Part shown: positions 19,101 through 26,093 of the stretch, piece after piece
Numbering within the stretch: the first letter of the stretch is position 1
How the letters are laid out: each line of letters opens with the position of its first letter
NCBI RefSeq assembly: GCF_024171925.1
Contig: NZ_JAMTCO010000010.1
Coordinates: forward strand, 348,194-412,193
Direction: 5' to 3'
DNA from: Actinokineospora diospyrosa
Lineage (GTDB): Bacteria; Actinomycetota; Actinomycetes; Mycobacteriales; Pseudonocardiaceae
Length of the DNA: 64,000 nt
The notes under the pieces: model-generated
The model's database searches: none
What the model saw: only the letters and a program-made list of their open reading frames with translations
What the model was told of the DNA's origin: nothing
Position numbers and translations under genes: made by a program

Positions 19101-19315
19101 GGGTAGAAGGCGGCGTCCAGGGCGGCAGCGGGCTTGTTGAGCCTGCCGAAGAGGCCGTCCTTGTCGCTGGTCACCCAGATGCCGCCGTCGTCGAGGTCGA
19201 CCTGGCGCACCGGGTAGCCGGTCGATGACAACGCGTACGTGACCAGAGCCGTCGCCCCGACCGCGAGCACGACCGAGGACGCGATGGCGGTGCGGTGTCG
19301 CCTGAGAAAACCCAC
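13118..19315 (-). CDS. Giant Ig-like/fibronectin type III surface protein, single N-terminal anchor
   Basis: 2065 residues. One transmembrane segment lies at about 10-30 (IASSVVLAVGATALVTYAL) after a basic RRHR. Residues about 40-370 have beta-propeller-like repeats (GTLAALEPRTGRVW, GDLLVLDTNTGTLVLPDG). A Lys/Asp/Pro linker follows. Then comes a long series of cadherin- or Ig-like modules, several marked by NDSDPAG, LANDVDPSG, LDNDTTPGG and MGNDLRAPGD. Fibronectin type III modules (VVELSWGTPANNGAPIEGYEVSW) occupy about 1490-1800, and Cys-containing modules lie at the C-terminus. The large exported region probably acts in adhesion or envelope architecture. It sits between the Ser/Thr kinase and moxR, an arrangement I know from other actinobacteria. 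Start ATG at 19315. Confidence 0.9.
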   Translation of the reverse strand: MGFLRRHRTAIASSVVLAVGATALVTYALSSTGYPVRQVDLDDGGIWVTSDKDGLFGRLNKPAAALDAAFYPPGGAQQTYQLDIHQDGSAVAARDAATGRLFPVDVARAVALPEQGLSIAGDTELAMAGGTLAALEPRTGRVWATRVDTHDGMTNLGTLDPANAPLATVDPDAALAVSPDGTVRVVSKTGKVATIRVSQNSFESPDYSALPRPLSSVQVTSVGGDLLVLDTNTGTLVLPDGKDVTIDADETTRLQQPGPGSDVVIIATKKALVAVSIADGRTTLLSDAGKGAPAAPVRLGGCVHAAWAGTQSGYVRSCDGGKATPGNLRDETVLAKPVFRVNRGSIVLNDIATGAVWDLSTQKKVDNWSAVKPPPVQNPSDKTKNDKNTDAVKDKPPKAVDDNLGARPGRTTVLHVLDNDSDPAGNILSISAVTAPDNPAVRLAISPDGQTVQITLPESAVDTRFKYTIDDGQGLSATGSVNVEGRTADENKPPELRPGFKPTDWSVPSGGLVSIPAVADWRDFDGDPIVLAGAKVADGSVTTTPAGFADFTAPRKAGPQQVEYQVTDGRGEPVVGTETVTVQDPAATTAVAAIAQPDVVRGQVGQPITVRPLENDRPGSDPTDPAARLRLAGDLAAPPGAAVVTDIKTGLVTVTVARPGTVFLEYSAAFGNAPFATGSIRVDATPAPATPLPPVAVPDSAVVRAQLPTLVDVLANDVDPSGSLLVVQTAAPVVEDQVKVAIVKGRWLRITSLTPTLSPNPQVVRYTVTNGLTGAVTGEVTVTQLGPPPDDTPVPKDDHAVVRAGDSVAIPVLDNDTTPGGSPISLQANVEGAPARGQLSVTGITDPDTQVGRAYVTGNVVRYVPPATVDAPVKVLVSYVAVNPNGDQAVGQAHVTVNPAPTPQVPNQPPAPQPVEARAIAGDTIKIVIPTSGLDPDGDSVSVTGIGSAAALGRIIAMGATSITYQAYPSSAGTDTFKYLVTDPFGKTSESDIRVAIVPPGDPQPAIAVDDVVTAAPGVRLAIDVMGNDLRAPGDTTQVEPLSGRNPNLPKDVTLNPETGLVELTAPDLSGKPLIIVYSVIGGFGEPSIATLTVRSQKDYNMPPIAGDTYAEPRPGADTVEVDVLAAAGDVDGSAGDLTITKVFDDKASESGGKITMPVLGQPRTVAYELKDGGGATALGFIHVPASGNGAPYGKPGQSVEVPIDGAKTVSITDFVVDPANKPVKLTLADRIFASPSIGLQVRNEGDQSLVLTAVPGYNGPAAVTFEVTNGASLTEGQTAYITVPVQIGPDVPILRCPSGTITLIAGGTTIGMDITSVCHVWTAKPGAAVDLKYTAKWKTDAEGVDVEGSGSRTIRLTASGAARPGANGVLEVGVEGSPAPPTPFAVRVIAAPAPSVSPVSIDGIKAGETTDVNLAQYVRSRLRDPVISVVSVRQIDGMSANSSSSGASVRITPGADSHGTMSFEVTVSDVADTSRNDRKVPGRITLRVLGVPDAPSIPIPGRTTLSKVVELSWGTPANNGAPIEGYEVSWDGGSQNCAASPCSISGLTNGRAYSFTVRARNLVGWSKPSPSSSSSTPDEVPGAVGGLTAAQPRDGGVTLTWTPARNEGSELQRHEISWTGGGRMTVPGGATTATPSNLDNDTIYTFTVIAVNAHGPGPAATTTAQSAGVPNRPSAPTLNVVQSADSKRSAVRVSWAPVSANGPGPVTYTVTRTGGGGDKVVCENVRNLSCADDGIPNDGTVYTYFLTATNSGPGEGHTSPPSPGADMEASAKPDAFGASYKAEATGVDGQAKISFDAPASHGRSNTVTCSWGTGNSCGTWEYPVEGKDNVEYTINGLPNGQQVGITLRTCNGSGGNEACNAPAVEQVTTYGPMKDLVISTTAVEDKVTYRVTANPNGKAAQVRIQTDKGNGNLNLTTGVGEWSHEATLDVGYATTVKITVTVSSQGRPTLTEEASQATGPEPPAPVVTVSKGAACGTSNPCNSAKPDACTDASCAFIKVKVENFRGTTVTCSFTAQTAGYTFVNETFTPGEERQTRNFYGSPGTKVTVTCRSSGSPNTSGAITW

Positions 19316-19392
19316 GTGTCCCCTGCCAGAGTCCCCGAGCCGTCATCCGGCCATATCGTGTCGCGCGGCGACTATGTTGCAGGTTTGTCCGT

Positions 19393-20868
19393 TCACCTTC
19401 CACACCCGGGTGGCGAAAAGACCGCGGATGCGCTACTGCCGTCCGCCCGGACGACCTTCACCTCAAGGCAAACCGGGGTACCCGCCGGGGCGGCGATGTC
19501 GACCGTCGGCGCGGTCGCGGTCGCGGTGCGTGAGCGGTCCTCGGTGCGCCAGAGGAAGCTGTCGGTCCCCAGCGGCGCCGAGTAGGTCCAGGTGAAGCGC
19601 AAGGTCGTCGGATCGATGCGCGTCGCGGTGACCACCGGTTTCCCCGGCGGCGCGGCGATTCCACCCGCGTCCTGGTCGCGGACGCCGGGGTCGACCGGCC
19701 CCCGCGGTGCGGGCTGTTCGGCTGCCCCGGTGGACAGCAGGACCACGCCCGTGGTGACGGCCGCGAGGAACGCGGCGGCACCCAGGGTGATCGCCACCCA
19801 CGGCCTGCCGCGCTCCTCATTCACTGTGTCGGAGGCCACAGTGTGAATGGGTGGCGGGGGCGGTGGTGTGGACCACGAGGACCGAGGTGGGATGACCGGC
19901 TGGACGGCGGGCGGCGGGTCTACGTAGGTGGGGATCGACAACGCCTTCGTTGAGCCGTTCGGCTCAACGGGGTGGACCGTGGCCTCCTCGGCCGGTGCGG
20001 GTTTGACCGGTGCGGGCTTGGCGCGCGGGCGCGGCGGCAGGACCGTGGTCTGCCCCGGGAAACCCGCCCCCTGCTCGACGGCACGCAGCGCGAGGGCGAA
20101 CTCACGGGCGGTCGCGAAGCGGTCGGCGGGATCGGGCTCCATGGCGCGCAGGAGCGCCTGCTCCAACCCCGGCGGCGCGTCGTCGCGACCGCTGGGCCGG
20201 GCCGGGGTGTGCAGGATGCGGTGGACCAGCGCGTCGGCGTCGTTGTCACCGTCGACGACCTCGAACGGGGACCGGCCTGCGAGCAGGTGCCACACGGTGG
20301 CGCCCAACGAGTACACATCGGACTGGAAGGTGGAAACCCCGTCCCGCAACACTTCCGGCGGCGACCACGGTATCGACATCGGCACGCCGACGCCGTCGAC
20401 CGAGGCGCCGCCGCGGCCCGCGATGCCGAAGTCGGCCAGCCGCGGCTCACCCAGCCGGTCGACCAGGACGTTGGCGGGCTTGATGTCGCGGTGCGTGATG
20501 CCGACCTCGTGCGCGGCGTGCACGGCGTTGGCGATCCGCACCCCGACCGCGATCACCTCGGTGACCGGGATCCGCTCGGCGCGGGTGCGCTCGGCGAAGT
20601 TCGCCCGCGGGTAGTACGGCATGACCAGGAACGAGCGGCCGTCCGCGCTGACGCCGGTGAAGAAGACCTGCGCGATGTTGGGGTGGTCGCCCAGTTCGGC
20701 CATGGCGTCGGCCTCCTCGGCGAACCGGGCGGCCAGGCTGGCGTCCCTGAGCACCTTGACCGCGACATCGCGCTTCGGCTCGGCCTGCCGGTACAGGTAC
20801 ACCTCGGCGAAACCGCCGGAACCGAGGAAGCGGACCAGTCGCAGACCGGGCAGTTCCGGTGGCCTCAT
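19393..20868 (-). CDS. Membrane Ser/Thr protein kinase with extracellular FN3-like domain
   Basis: 491 residues. The kinase domain has the glycine loop LGSGGFAEVYL (15-25), VAVK lysine K38, HRDIKPANVL with catalytic D128, and DFG at 146-148. A Pro-rich juxtamembrane linker (about 275-345) leads to one transmembrane helix near 358-379. An external segment of about 110 residues contains an FN3-like strand pattern (TRIDPTTLRFTWTY) and two cysteines. The ATG at 20868 after GGGGTGAG is preferred to a longer frame from 20955. It belongs with the PP2C phosphatase 109 bp upstream and the FN3-rich surface protein 77 bp downstream. The kinase may sense an envelope state and phosphorylate locus products, which is inference. 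Confidence 0.92.
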   Translation of the reverse strand: MRPPELPGLRLVRFLGSGGFAEVYLYRQAEPKRDVAVKVLRDASLAARFAEEADAMAELGDHPNIAQVFFTGVSADGRSFLVMPYYPRANFAERTRAERIPVTEVIAVGVRIANAVHAAHEVGITHRDIKPANVLVDRLGEPRLADFGIAGRGGASVDGVGVPMSIPWSPPEVLRDGVSTFQSDVYSLGATVWHLLAGRSPFEVVDGDNDADALVHRILHTPARPSGRDDAPPGLEQALLRAMEPDPADRFATAREFALALRAVEQGAGFPGQTTVLPPRPRAKPAPVKPAPAEEATVHPVEPNGSTKALSIPTYVDPPPAVQPVIPPRSSWSTPPPPPPIHTVASDTVNEERGRPWVAITLGAAAFLAAVTTGVVLLSTGAAEQPAPRGPVDPGVRDQDAGGIAAPPGKPVVTATRIDPTTLRFTWTYSAPLGTDSFLWRTEDRSRTATATAPTVDIAAPAGTPVCLEVKVVRADGSSASAVFSPPGCGR

Positions 20869-20977
20869 CGGCTCACCCCGAGTCGTGCGGTGACCAGCGG
20901 GCGCAAACGCTTGCCTAAGCGCGCGACCCGATTCCCCGAGCGGTGCCGGACACACATCTTGCGGGCCTTCCTCGGCT

Positions 20978-21757
20978 CTAGGGGGCCTCTCGCGGCGCCG
21001 TCTCGTCGCCGGTCGGCGCGGTGGGGGCGCTGACGTGGTCGACCACCACGGCGGTCACGTTGTCCCGCCCACCGGCCGCGACCGCGTCGCGCACCAGCGC
21101 GGCCGCCGCGGCCACCGGGTCGCCCTGGGCGCCGAGCACGGCGGCGATGGCCGCGTCGTCCAGCTCACCGGTGAGGCCGTCGGAGCAGACCAGGAACCGG
21201 TCCCCCTCGGTCGGCGGGAACACCAGCAGGTCCGGCTCCGGCGGCAGCGGCGACCCGAGCGCCCTGGTCACCACGTTGCGCCTGGGGTCGGTCGCGGCCT
21301 CCGCCGGGCTCAGCTCGCCCGCCGCGACCAACTCGGTCACCTCGGAGTGGTCCACGGTCAGCTGCACCAGCTCGCGCTCGGCGTAGCGGTAGACCCGCGA
21401 GTCCCCCACGTTGAACACCACCCAGTGCGGCGACCCGGCGAAGTCGACCAGGCACAGCCCGGTGACGGTCGTCCCCATCCCCAGCTGCTCCGGGTTGCGC
21501 GCCGCCGCGGCCAGGATGTCGCCGTTGAGCCGCACGATGTGCCTGCGCACGTCATCGGGCCGCAGCGTGCCCTCGGTCCCCAGCTGCGCCAACCCCGCCA
21601 CCGCGAGCCCGCTGGCGACGTCCCCCGCCGCGTGTCCCCCCATCCCGTCGGCCACGGCGAACACCGCCGCGGTCACGACGTAGTTGTCCTCATTGGCCGC
21701 CCGCACCAGACCCACGTCAGTCGCGGCCCCAGCCCGAATAGTCGGTTCCCCGGTCAC
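20978..21757 (-). CDS. PP2C-family Ser/Thr protein phosphatase (PstP-like)
   Basis: 259-residue metal-dependent phosphatase. The PP2C motifs appear in order: DVGLVRAANEDN (metal-site Asp), VFAVADGMGGHAAGD, GTTVTG, VFNVGDSRVYR, FLVCSDGLTGEL and GGRDNVTAVVV. There is no transmembrane segment, so it is a soluble version. I prefer the GTG at 21757 because a GGGGGTG site sits 5 bp before it; the open frame continues to 21775 (ATG) and 21796 (ATG), both with poorer sites. It likely reverses the action of the neighbouring kinase. Confidence 0.92.
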   Translation of the reverse strand: MTGEPTIRAGAATDVGLVRAANEDNYVVTAAVFAVADGMGGHAAGDVASGLAVAGLAQLGTEGTLRPDDVRRHIVRLNGDILAAAARNPEQLGMGTTVTGLCLVDFAGSPHWVVFNVGDSRVYRYAERELVQLTVDHSEVTELVAAGELSPAEAATDPRRNVVTRALGSPLPPEPDLLVFPPTEGDRFLVCSDGLTGELDDAAIAAVLGAQGDPVAAAAALVRDAVAAGGRDNVTAVVVDHVSAPTAPTGDETAPREAP

Positions 21758-21854
21758 CGGGCACCCCCACACCATCTCGACAGTCGACGAGCACATCGTC
21801 GCAGCCCAAGCCGATGTTGCACACCGGGTTCGCCCCAGCCGGGACCCCTACGGG

Positions 21855-22385
21855 CTACAACCCCAACGCCGACTTCAACACGGCCACGGCCAACGGCGCC
21901 CCGATCACCGTCGCGCACTTCAGCGCCCATTCCCCCGCTTTGGCGAGCCTGCTCACCGTCTCGGCCGCGTCCCCGGCTGTCGCGGACCGCTCCGCCTGCG
22001 CGACCTCGGCCACCGCGATGTCGTGGTCGACCGTGGTGCCCTCCTTGCGCATCGCCTCGCGCAGCTTGCCCAACTCCGCCGCCAGCTCGGTGAGGTCGAC
22101 CTGCTGCCCGCCCCCGTCCCCGAAAGTCACCCCGAAGGCCGTCGCGCCCTTCCCGACCGCGCCCGCTTTGTCGACGTTGTAGGTGTCGCCCATCTTGGGT
22201 CCTTCCCCGTTGTCCTGGATGAAAGCGCCGATGGTCGAGCCGGGCTCGAACTTGGCGACGATCTGGGTGATGTGCGTGCGCTCCGGCTCCGGCAACCGCA
22301 CGGTGGCGGAGCTGCGGATCTTCAGCTCCACCGCTTCCACGACCTTGAGCAACACGCTCATCTCGGTCGGCTCCGGCGCGCTCAT
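21855..22385 (-). CDS. Hypothetical 176-residue protein coupled to a TPR protein
   Basis: Family not recognised. The N-terminal half (LLKVVEAVELKIRSSATVRL, then THITQIVAKFEPGSTIGAF) is mixed alpha/beta. The centre reads MGDTYNVDKAGAVGKGATAF, a pattern I associate with actinobacterial proteins carrying glycine-rich AGAVG linkers. Residues about 95-150 form a charged coiled-coil-like helix (DLTELAAELGKLREAMRKEG). The C-terminus is hydrophobic (ALKCATVIGAPLAVAVL), possibly a membrane-inserting helix. The ATG overlaps the stop of the TPR gene by 4 bp (ATGA), so the pair is translationally coupled. A role as an effector or signalling partner of the TPR protein is inference. Confidence 0.75.
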   Translation of the reverse strand: MSAPEPTEMSVLLKVVEAVELKIRSSATVRLPEPERTHITQIVAKFEPGSTIGAFIQDNGEGPKMGDTYNVDKAGAVGKGATAFGVTFGDGGGQQVDLTELAAELGKLREAMRKEGTTVDHDIAVAEVAQAERSATAGDAAETVSRLAKAGEWALKCATVIGAPLAVAVLKSALGL

Positions 22386-23842
22386 CGCTGCGCGACCACC
22401 CGCTCGACGGCGGCGAAACGCGCCCGCAGCTCGGGGTCTTCCGGCAGGTTCTCCCGCACCAAGGCCAAAACCTCGCGGGCGGTGGCCATATCGGACTGCT
22501 GAGCGGCCATCTGGACGAGTTCAAGACCTGCCGAGATCACCGAGGGGTTGTCCGGGGAGAACTGCTCGCGCAACCGCCGCCACAGCTCGTCGGCGAACCC
22601 GCGAGCGTCGTCGTAGCGCCCCCCGGACTGCAACGAGGTGATCAGGCTCGCCATGGCGGCGAGCGTGTCCAGGTCGTCGTCGCCCAGTGTTCGCCTGAGC
22701 TTCTCAAGCAGGTCGCGTTGTAGCTCCGCGGCTTCATCGAATCGCCCCAGCTGCCACAGCACCGTGCCCAGGTTCGCCTGTGCGGTCGTGGTGACCTGGT
22801 CGTGCGGGCCCAACACCCGCGAGGAGTCGCGGTAAGTGTCCTCCAGCAGTACGAGCGCATCGGTCAACTCGCCCGCTTCGGCCAGCGAGCCGGCGAGGTT
22901 CATCGCCGCCTTGATCGTGTCCGGGTGGTCCGGACCGAACTTCGCCCGCCGCCGGTCCAGGACCTCCTGCTCGATCTTGCGCGCCCTCGCGTACTGCCCG
23001 GTCTGCCACAACGACGCCGCGAAATTACCCGCAGCCCGCAGGGTGTCCGAATGCTCCTCGCCCAGGGTGCGCCTGCGGACTTGCCAAACCTGCCGGAACA
23101 ACTCGGACGCCTCGTCGTGAGAACCCACACGGGCGAGGTGGGTGGCCAGGCTCGCGGTGGCCGCTGTCGTCTTGGGATGCTCGGGCCCGAAGACCCGTTC
23201 GAACCCAGCAACCGCCTGGCGCGCCTTCTCGATAGCGTCAGACCACCGGCCGAGGGCGGCGTACGTAGAAGCCAGGTTGTCGCGAGCCGCGATGGTGTTC
23301 GGGTGGTCCGGCCCCAGCACCCGCTCGCGCCCTTCGAGGACCTCCTCCTCGAGGGCGCGGGAACTCTCGTACTCGCCGAGCTGCCACAGCGCCACCGCCA
23401 GGTTGCCCGCGGTCTGCAGGGTCTCCTCGTGGTGCCGACCGAGTATCGCCCGGCGGGCCTCCAGCAGGTCCCGCTGCGCCTCGACGGCCTCACCGGCGCG
23501 CCCGCTCTCGCTGAAAAGGTCACCCAACGTTTCCAAGGCGGTCAGGACCACCAAGTCCCGGTCTCCGCGCTTGTCCCGCAACACCCGGTGCGCCGTGGCC
23601 ATGACCTCGACGGCGGCCTCCGCGGCGCCGTACTCGAGCAACCCCCTTGCGAGATCCGCAGCATCCTGGGCGATGCGCTCCGGGAGGCCAAGCCCCCCAG
23701 GGAGGTGGATCCCACCGTGAATGGTGTGCGCCTGCACGACCGAGCCGAAGATGCTGGCCGACATCGAGTTGTGCACGTCACCACCGCCGCCAGGGGAGAA
23801 GCTGAATGGCACCTGGCCTCCTGCGGGTGTTGGTGTTCCCAC
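22382..23842 (-). CDS. Tetratricopeptide repeat protein, kinesin-light-chain type
   Basis: 486 residues. After an N-terminal leader containing the motif SVVQAHTIHGGIHLPGG (about residues 33-49), there are roughly nine 42-residue TPR units of the KLC/TPR_10 kind. Each is marked by pieces such as LGPDHPNTIAARDNLASTYA, LGEEHSDTLRAAGNFAAS and FGPDHPDTIKAAMNLAGS. The VVQA..I.GG leader is often seen in actinobacterial NB-ARC, NACHT or HTH-TPR signalling proteins, but no ATPase domain is present here. It is expected to be a cytoplasmic protein-protein interaction scaffold. It is coupled to the 176-residue gene downstream and lies only 58 bp from the tRNA-remnant attachment site. Confidence 0.88.
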   Translation of the reverse strand: MGTPTPAGGQVPFSFSPGGGGDVHNSMSASIFGSVVQAHTIHGGIHLPGGLGLPERIAQDAADLARGLLEYGAAEAAVEVMATAHRVLRDKRGDRDLVVLTALETLGDLFSESGRAGEAVEAQRDLLEARRAILGRHHEETLQTAGNLAVALWQLGEYESSRALEEEVLEGRERVLGPDHPNTIAARDNLASTYAALGRWSDAIEKARQAVAGFERVFGPEHPKTTAATASLATHLARVGSHDEASELFRQVWQVRRRTLGEEHSDTLRAAGNFAASLWQTGQYARARKIEQEVLDRRRAKFGPDHPDTIKAAMNLAGSLAEAGELTDALVLLEDTYRDSSRVLGPHDQVTTTAQANLGTVLWQLGRFDEAAELQRDLLEKLRRTLGDDDLDTLAAMASLITSLQSGGRYDDARGFADELWRRLREQFSPDNPSVISAGLELVQMAAQQSDMATAREVLALVRENLPEDPELRARFAAVERVVAQR

Positions 23843-23899
23843 AAGAGATCGCCGCGCGGTGATCGCCGTTACGGCTGAACCGTACGTGGCACGAGGACT

Positions 23900-23945
23900 G
23901 TGGAGCCGGCAGCGGGACTTGAACCCGCAACCTTTCGCTTACAAG
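23900..23945. repeat. attL: 46-bp copy of the 3' half of tRNA-Thr
   Basis: The 46 bases here are identical to 30609-30654. They hold the tRNA-Thr sequence from the anticodon through the encoded CCA, on the minus strand, with no 5' half. This is the duplicated core expected at the far end of an element integrated into a tRNA gene. Confidence 0.93.
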
Positions 23946-24377
23946 TTCAAGGGCGGGGGGTTCAGGGGAGTCCCGATGGGTCTGAGCCGCTGGTCAGAGC
24001 GCACAGAGAGACGTAGGCCAAGGCGCGTACGAACTGGGATTGAGCCCCTGATTGAGCCCCGCGCGCAGATGCCCCCTGACCCCGCCCGGCTCGGCCGCTC
24101 CGCCCCCCGCCACTCCCGTCGGCTCAACAGAACACCTCATACAGGCAGATGACGTCTCGCCGCCAAACAGGTCAGGACCTCGTGCGTCAGCAGCTGCAAG
24201 CCGACAGAGGCGGGACGTACCTGGGACGGCTGTGGGACGGCACTACATGCACTCCGACCTGCGGTGGGACGCTTGGGACGGCTTGGGACGGCCACTCACC
24301 CGAAACACCAGGCTGAAACTGGGGGAGCTAGCCGTCCAGCCTCACCACCGCAGGTCAACGGTGTTAGGTACGGACAC
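23946..24377. other. Non-coding left end of the element with direct repeats
   Basis: There is no credible gene. TGAGCCCCTGATTGAGCCCC at 24041-24060 matches 18 of 20 bases at 30544-30563 near the other end in the same orientation, a candidate integrase arm-type site pair. Between 24222 and 24291 the octamer TGGGACGG (once TGGGACGC) occurs five times, at about 24222, 24233, 24265, 24274 and 24284. Confidence 0.6.
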
Positions 24378-25139
24378 CTAGTCGACAGGCATCTGGTACA
24401 GCAGGCCGTTCCGGTCAGCTCTCAGGACAAATCGAGTGACTTCGAAGGGTTCTTGATTCTGATCGATGCTCGTGTGAATCACTTGCAGGATTGGCGTTCC
24501 GCCCGGCAATGCCAGCATCTCACGCTCGCGATGGTCAGGCATTCGCGCTGTGACCTCTTCTCGGATCGTAGTCATCACGTGCCCGCAGTCTTCAAGCCTG
24601 CCGTAGATGCCATCTTTTCCGGTTTGCTTTCGCGCGACTAGCGGGGTTCCCTTGGCGATAACCCACGGGATATAGGTTGTAACAACCTGCACGGGTTCAT
24701 CGTTTGCGAAATAGAGGTTCGAGCGTTTCAGCACCGATCGCGCGGTGGCGTCTACCTGGAGACGGTCAGCAACGTCTTGCGGTGGACGCGCCTGCTCCGC
24801 CGACAACACCTCAACCCTGGGCTCCAAGCCTGCCTTCTGGCATTCTCGCCTAAAGGGCGTAGGGCCTCCGCGATACTTTCGCGAGTACCGATCTCCGCCT
24901 AGCCGGATCAGTGGGCTAACTTTTCGGACGAAGTTCCCCCGTCCGTGCTGTCGAATAACCAATCCTTCCTGTTCGAGTAGGCGAATTGCCGCCGTGGCCG
25001 TCGTCCTGGCGATTTGATATTCGGAGGCTATTTCTCGTTCCGAGGGAAGCTTTGACCCCTCGACAAGTTCGCCTTGCTCGATCTTGCTTCGAATGGCACC
25101 TGCAACCTGCTTGCTTACTGGCTCATCCTGCGTGGTCAA
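24378..25139 (-). CDS. GntR/HutC-family repressor, KorSA-like
   Basis: 253 residues. The N-terminal winged helix is SKQVAGAIRSKIEQGELVEG followed by KLPSEREIASEYQIARTTAT and LLEQEGLVIRQHGRGNFV. A UTRA-type effector domain follows, ending ILQVIHTSIDQNQEPFEVTR. I prefer the TTG at 25139, which has an AGGGAGGGA site 4 bp upstream and places the DNA-binding domain at the N-terminus; the open frame to 25358 adds residues translated from the operator repeats. It is divergent from the element's plus-strand genes across an array of inverted repeats. By analogy with KorSA of pSAM2 it should repress replication and transfer genes and itself. Confidence 0.88.
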   Translation of the reverse strand: MTTQDEPVSKQVAGAIRSKIEQGELVEGSKLPSEREIASEYQIARTTATAAIRLLEQEGLVIRQHGRGNFVRKVSPLIRLGGDRYSRKYRGGPTPFRRECQKAGLEPRVEVLSAEQARPPQDVADRLQVDATARSVLKRSNLYFANDEPVQVVTTYIPWVIAKGTPLVARKQTGKDGIYGRLEDCGHVMTTIREEVTARMPDHREREMLALPGGTPILQVIHTSIDQNQEPFEVTRFVLRADRNGLLYQMPVD

Positions 25140-25154
25140 GATCCCTCCCTGCGG

Positions 25155-25282
25155 GCTGGCTGCTGCCTGTTGCACTCTACTCCTCACTGGCTTACTCCAC
25201 TTGAGTGACACTGGCTGCTGCCAGTTGACGCTACTGGCTGCTGCCAGTAGACATGGGGAGTGCGCAACTGGCAGCAGCCAGT
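25155..25282. promoter_or_regulatory. Array of inverted-repeat operators for the GntR repressor
   Basis: The 16-bp element ACTGGCTGCTGCCAGT occurs at 25210-25225 and 25233-25248. Its reverse complement, ACTGGCAGCAGCCAGT, is at 25267-25282. A degenerate copy (GCTGGCTGCTGCCTGT) lies at 25155-25170, beside the GntR start. All sit in the divergent gap between the GntR gene and the plus-strand operon at 25360, as expected for an autoregulated switch. Repressor binding is inferred. Confidence 0.8.
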
Positions 25283-25359
25283 GACGCTGACGGGACAACA
25301 GAAAGCCCCGGCTGGTGCTGACACACCGACCGGGGCCGCATCGAACTTGGAGACGCACG

Positions 25360-25635
25360 ATGCAGGTAGAGACTAGCCGGTTCTACAAGGTCCGGGCCGT
25401 CGCGGAGATGCTGGACGTGTCGGTCAACACGGTCTACCGGGCTGTGCAGTCCGGTGAGCTGGACGCGCTCAAGATCGGAAAGTCGCTGCGTATCCCGGAG
25501 CGGGCGCTCCAGGTGTACCTGGAGGCGTGCGGTGAGGCCGCGTACCAGGCGTTCGTGGTGGCGGGTGAGTCGGTTGAGGATGTCGACCAGGACGCGGCCG
25601 TGCTGGGTGGCGTTGACGTGGCGGTGTCGGAATGA
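25360..25635 (+). CDS. Helix-turn-helix (excisionase-family) DNA-binding protein
   Basis: 91 residues. MerR/excisionase-type winged helix: FYKVRAVAEMLDVSVNTVYR, then AVQSGELDALKIGKSLRIPE, then a C-terminal helix and an acidic tail (ESVEDVDQDAAVL). The ATG at 25360 follows GGAGA at a good distance. It is the first gene rightward from the operator array and overlaps the next gene by 4 bp (ATGA). As a second excisionase-like gene (28577) lies near the integrase, this one may instead be a transcription regulator of the element. Confidence 0.82.
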   Translation: MQVETSRFYKVRAVAEMLDVSVNTVYRAVQSGELDALKIGKSLRIPERALQVYLEACGEAAYQAFVVAGESVEDVDQDAAVLGGVDVAVSE

Positions 25636-26093
25636 CCGCCGTTCTGGGCCGCCCCACGATGGCGGACGAGTCGGGCGTGGTGGTGCGGTTCGCGCGGGGG
25701 CAGCGTCCGGGCACGGTGTGGTTGGAGCGTGTGGCGCCCACCGACCCGGGTACCTCGCGGGAGTACGAGGCCAGGTACCGGCGGGAGATCGTGCGGGGGC
25801 AGCGGCAGTCCTGGACTCTCGGTGGGCACTTCACCGCCGGTGAGGCAGCAGCGGCCCTGTCTGCGGTGACCGGGTTCGGGTCGACCCCGGCCCGGATCGC
25901 GGCCTCTGTGCTCGACGGCTACGACCGCCTCGGCAGCGACACCGTGCGGCACCTGGCCCACGTCGCCGCCCAGGTCCAGGCAGGCCGCGCCAATGCCGAT
26001 GACACCGCCTGGTTCCACCAACACTGGACCAGCCCGGCGCACCGGGACCGGTGCGTGCAGGCCGCCGCCGTGCTGATCGGGGCCGCGCGATGA
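25632..26093 (+). CDS. Hypothetical element protein, 153 residues
   Basis: Family not recognised. The sequence includes VVVRFARGQRPGTVWLERVA, then REYEARYRREIVRGQRQSWT and FTAGEAAAALSAVTGFGSTP. The C-terminal half is helical, with a VRHLAHVAAQVQAGRANADD segment. It has no membrane segment. ATGA overlaps on both sides (25632-25635 and 26090-26093) show it is translated as part of the element's first rightward operon. Its position between the regulator and the replication gene is where AICEs often carry small, unassigned proteins. Confidence 0.75.
   Translation: MTAVLGRPTMADESGVVVRFARGQRPGTVWLERVAPTDPGTSREYEARYRREIVRGQRQSWTLGGHFTAGEAAAALSAVTGFGSTPARIAASVLDGYDRLGSDTVRHLAHVAAQVQAGRANADDTAWFHQHWTSPAHRDRCVQAAAVLIGAAR

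Noticed and set aside
23900-23945. A second functional tRNA gene
   Set aside because: Only the 3' half is present; there is no 5' acceptor strand or D-arm.
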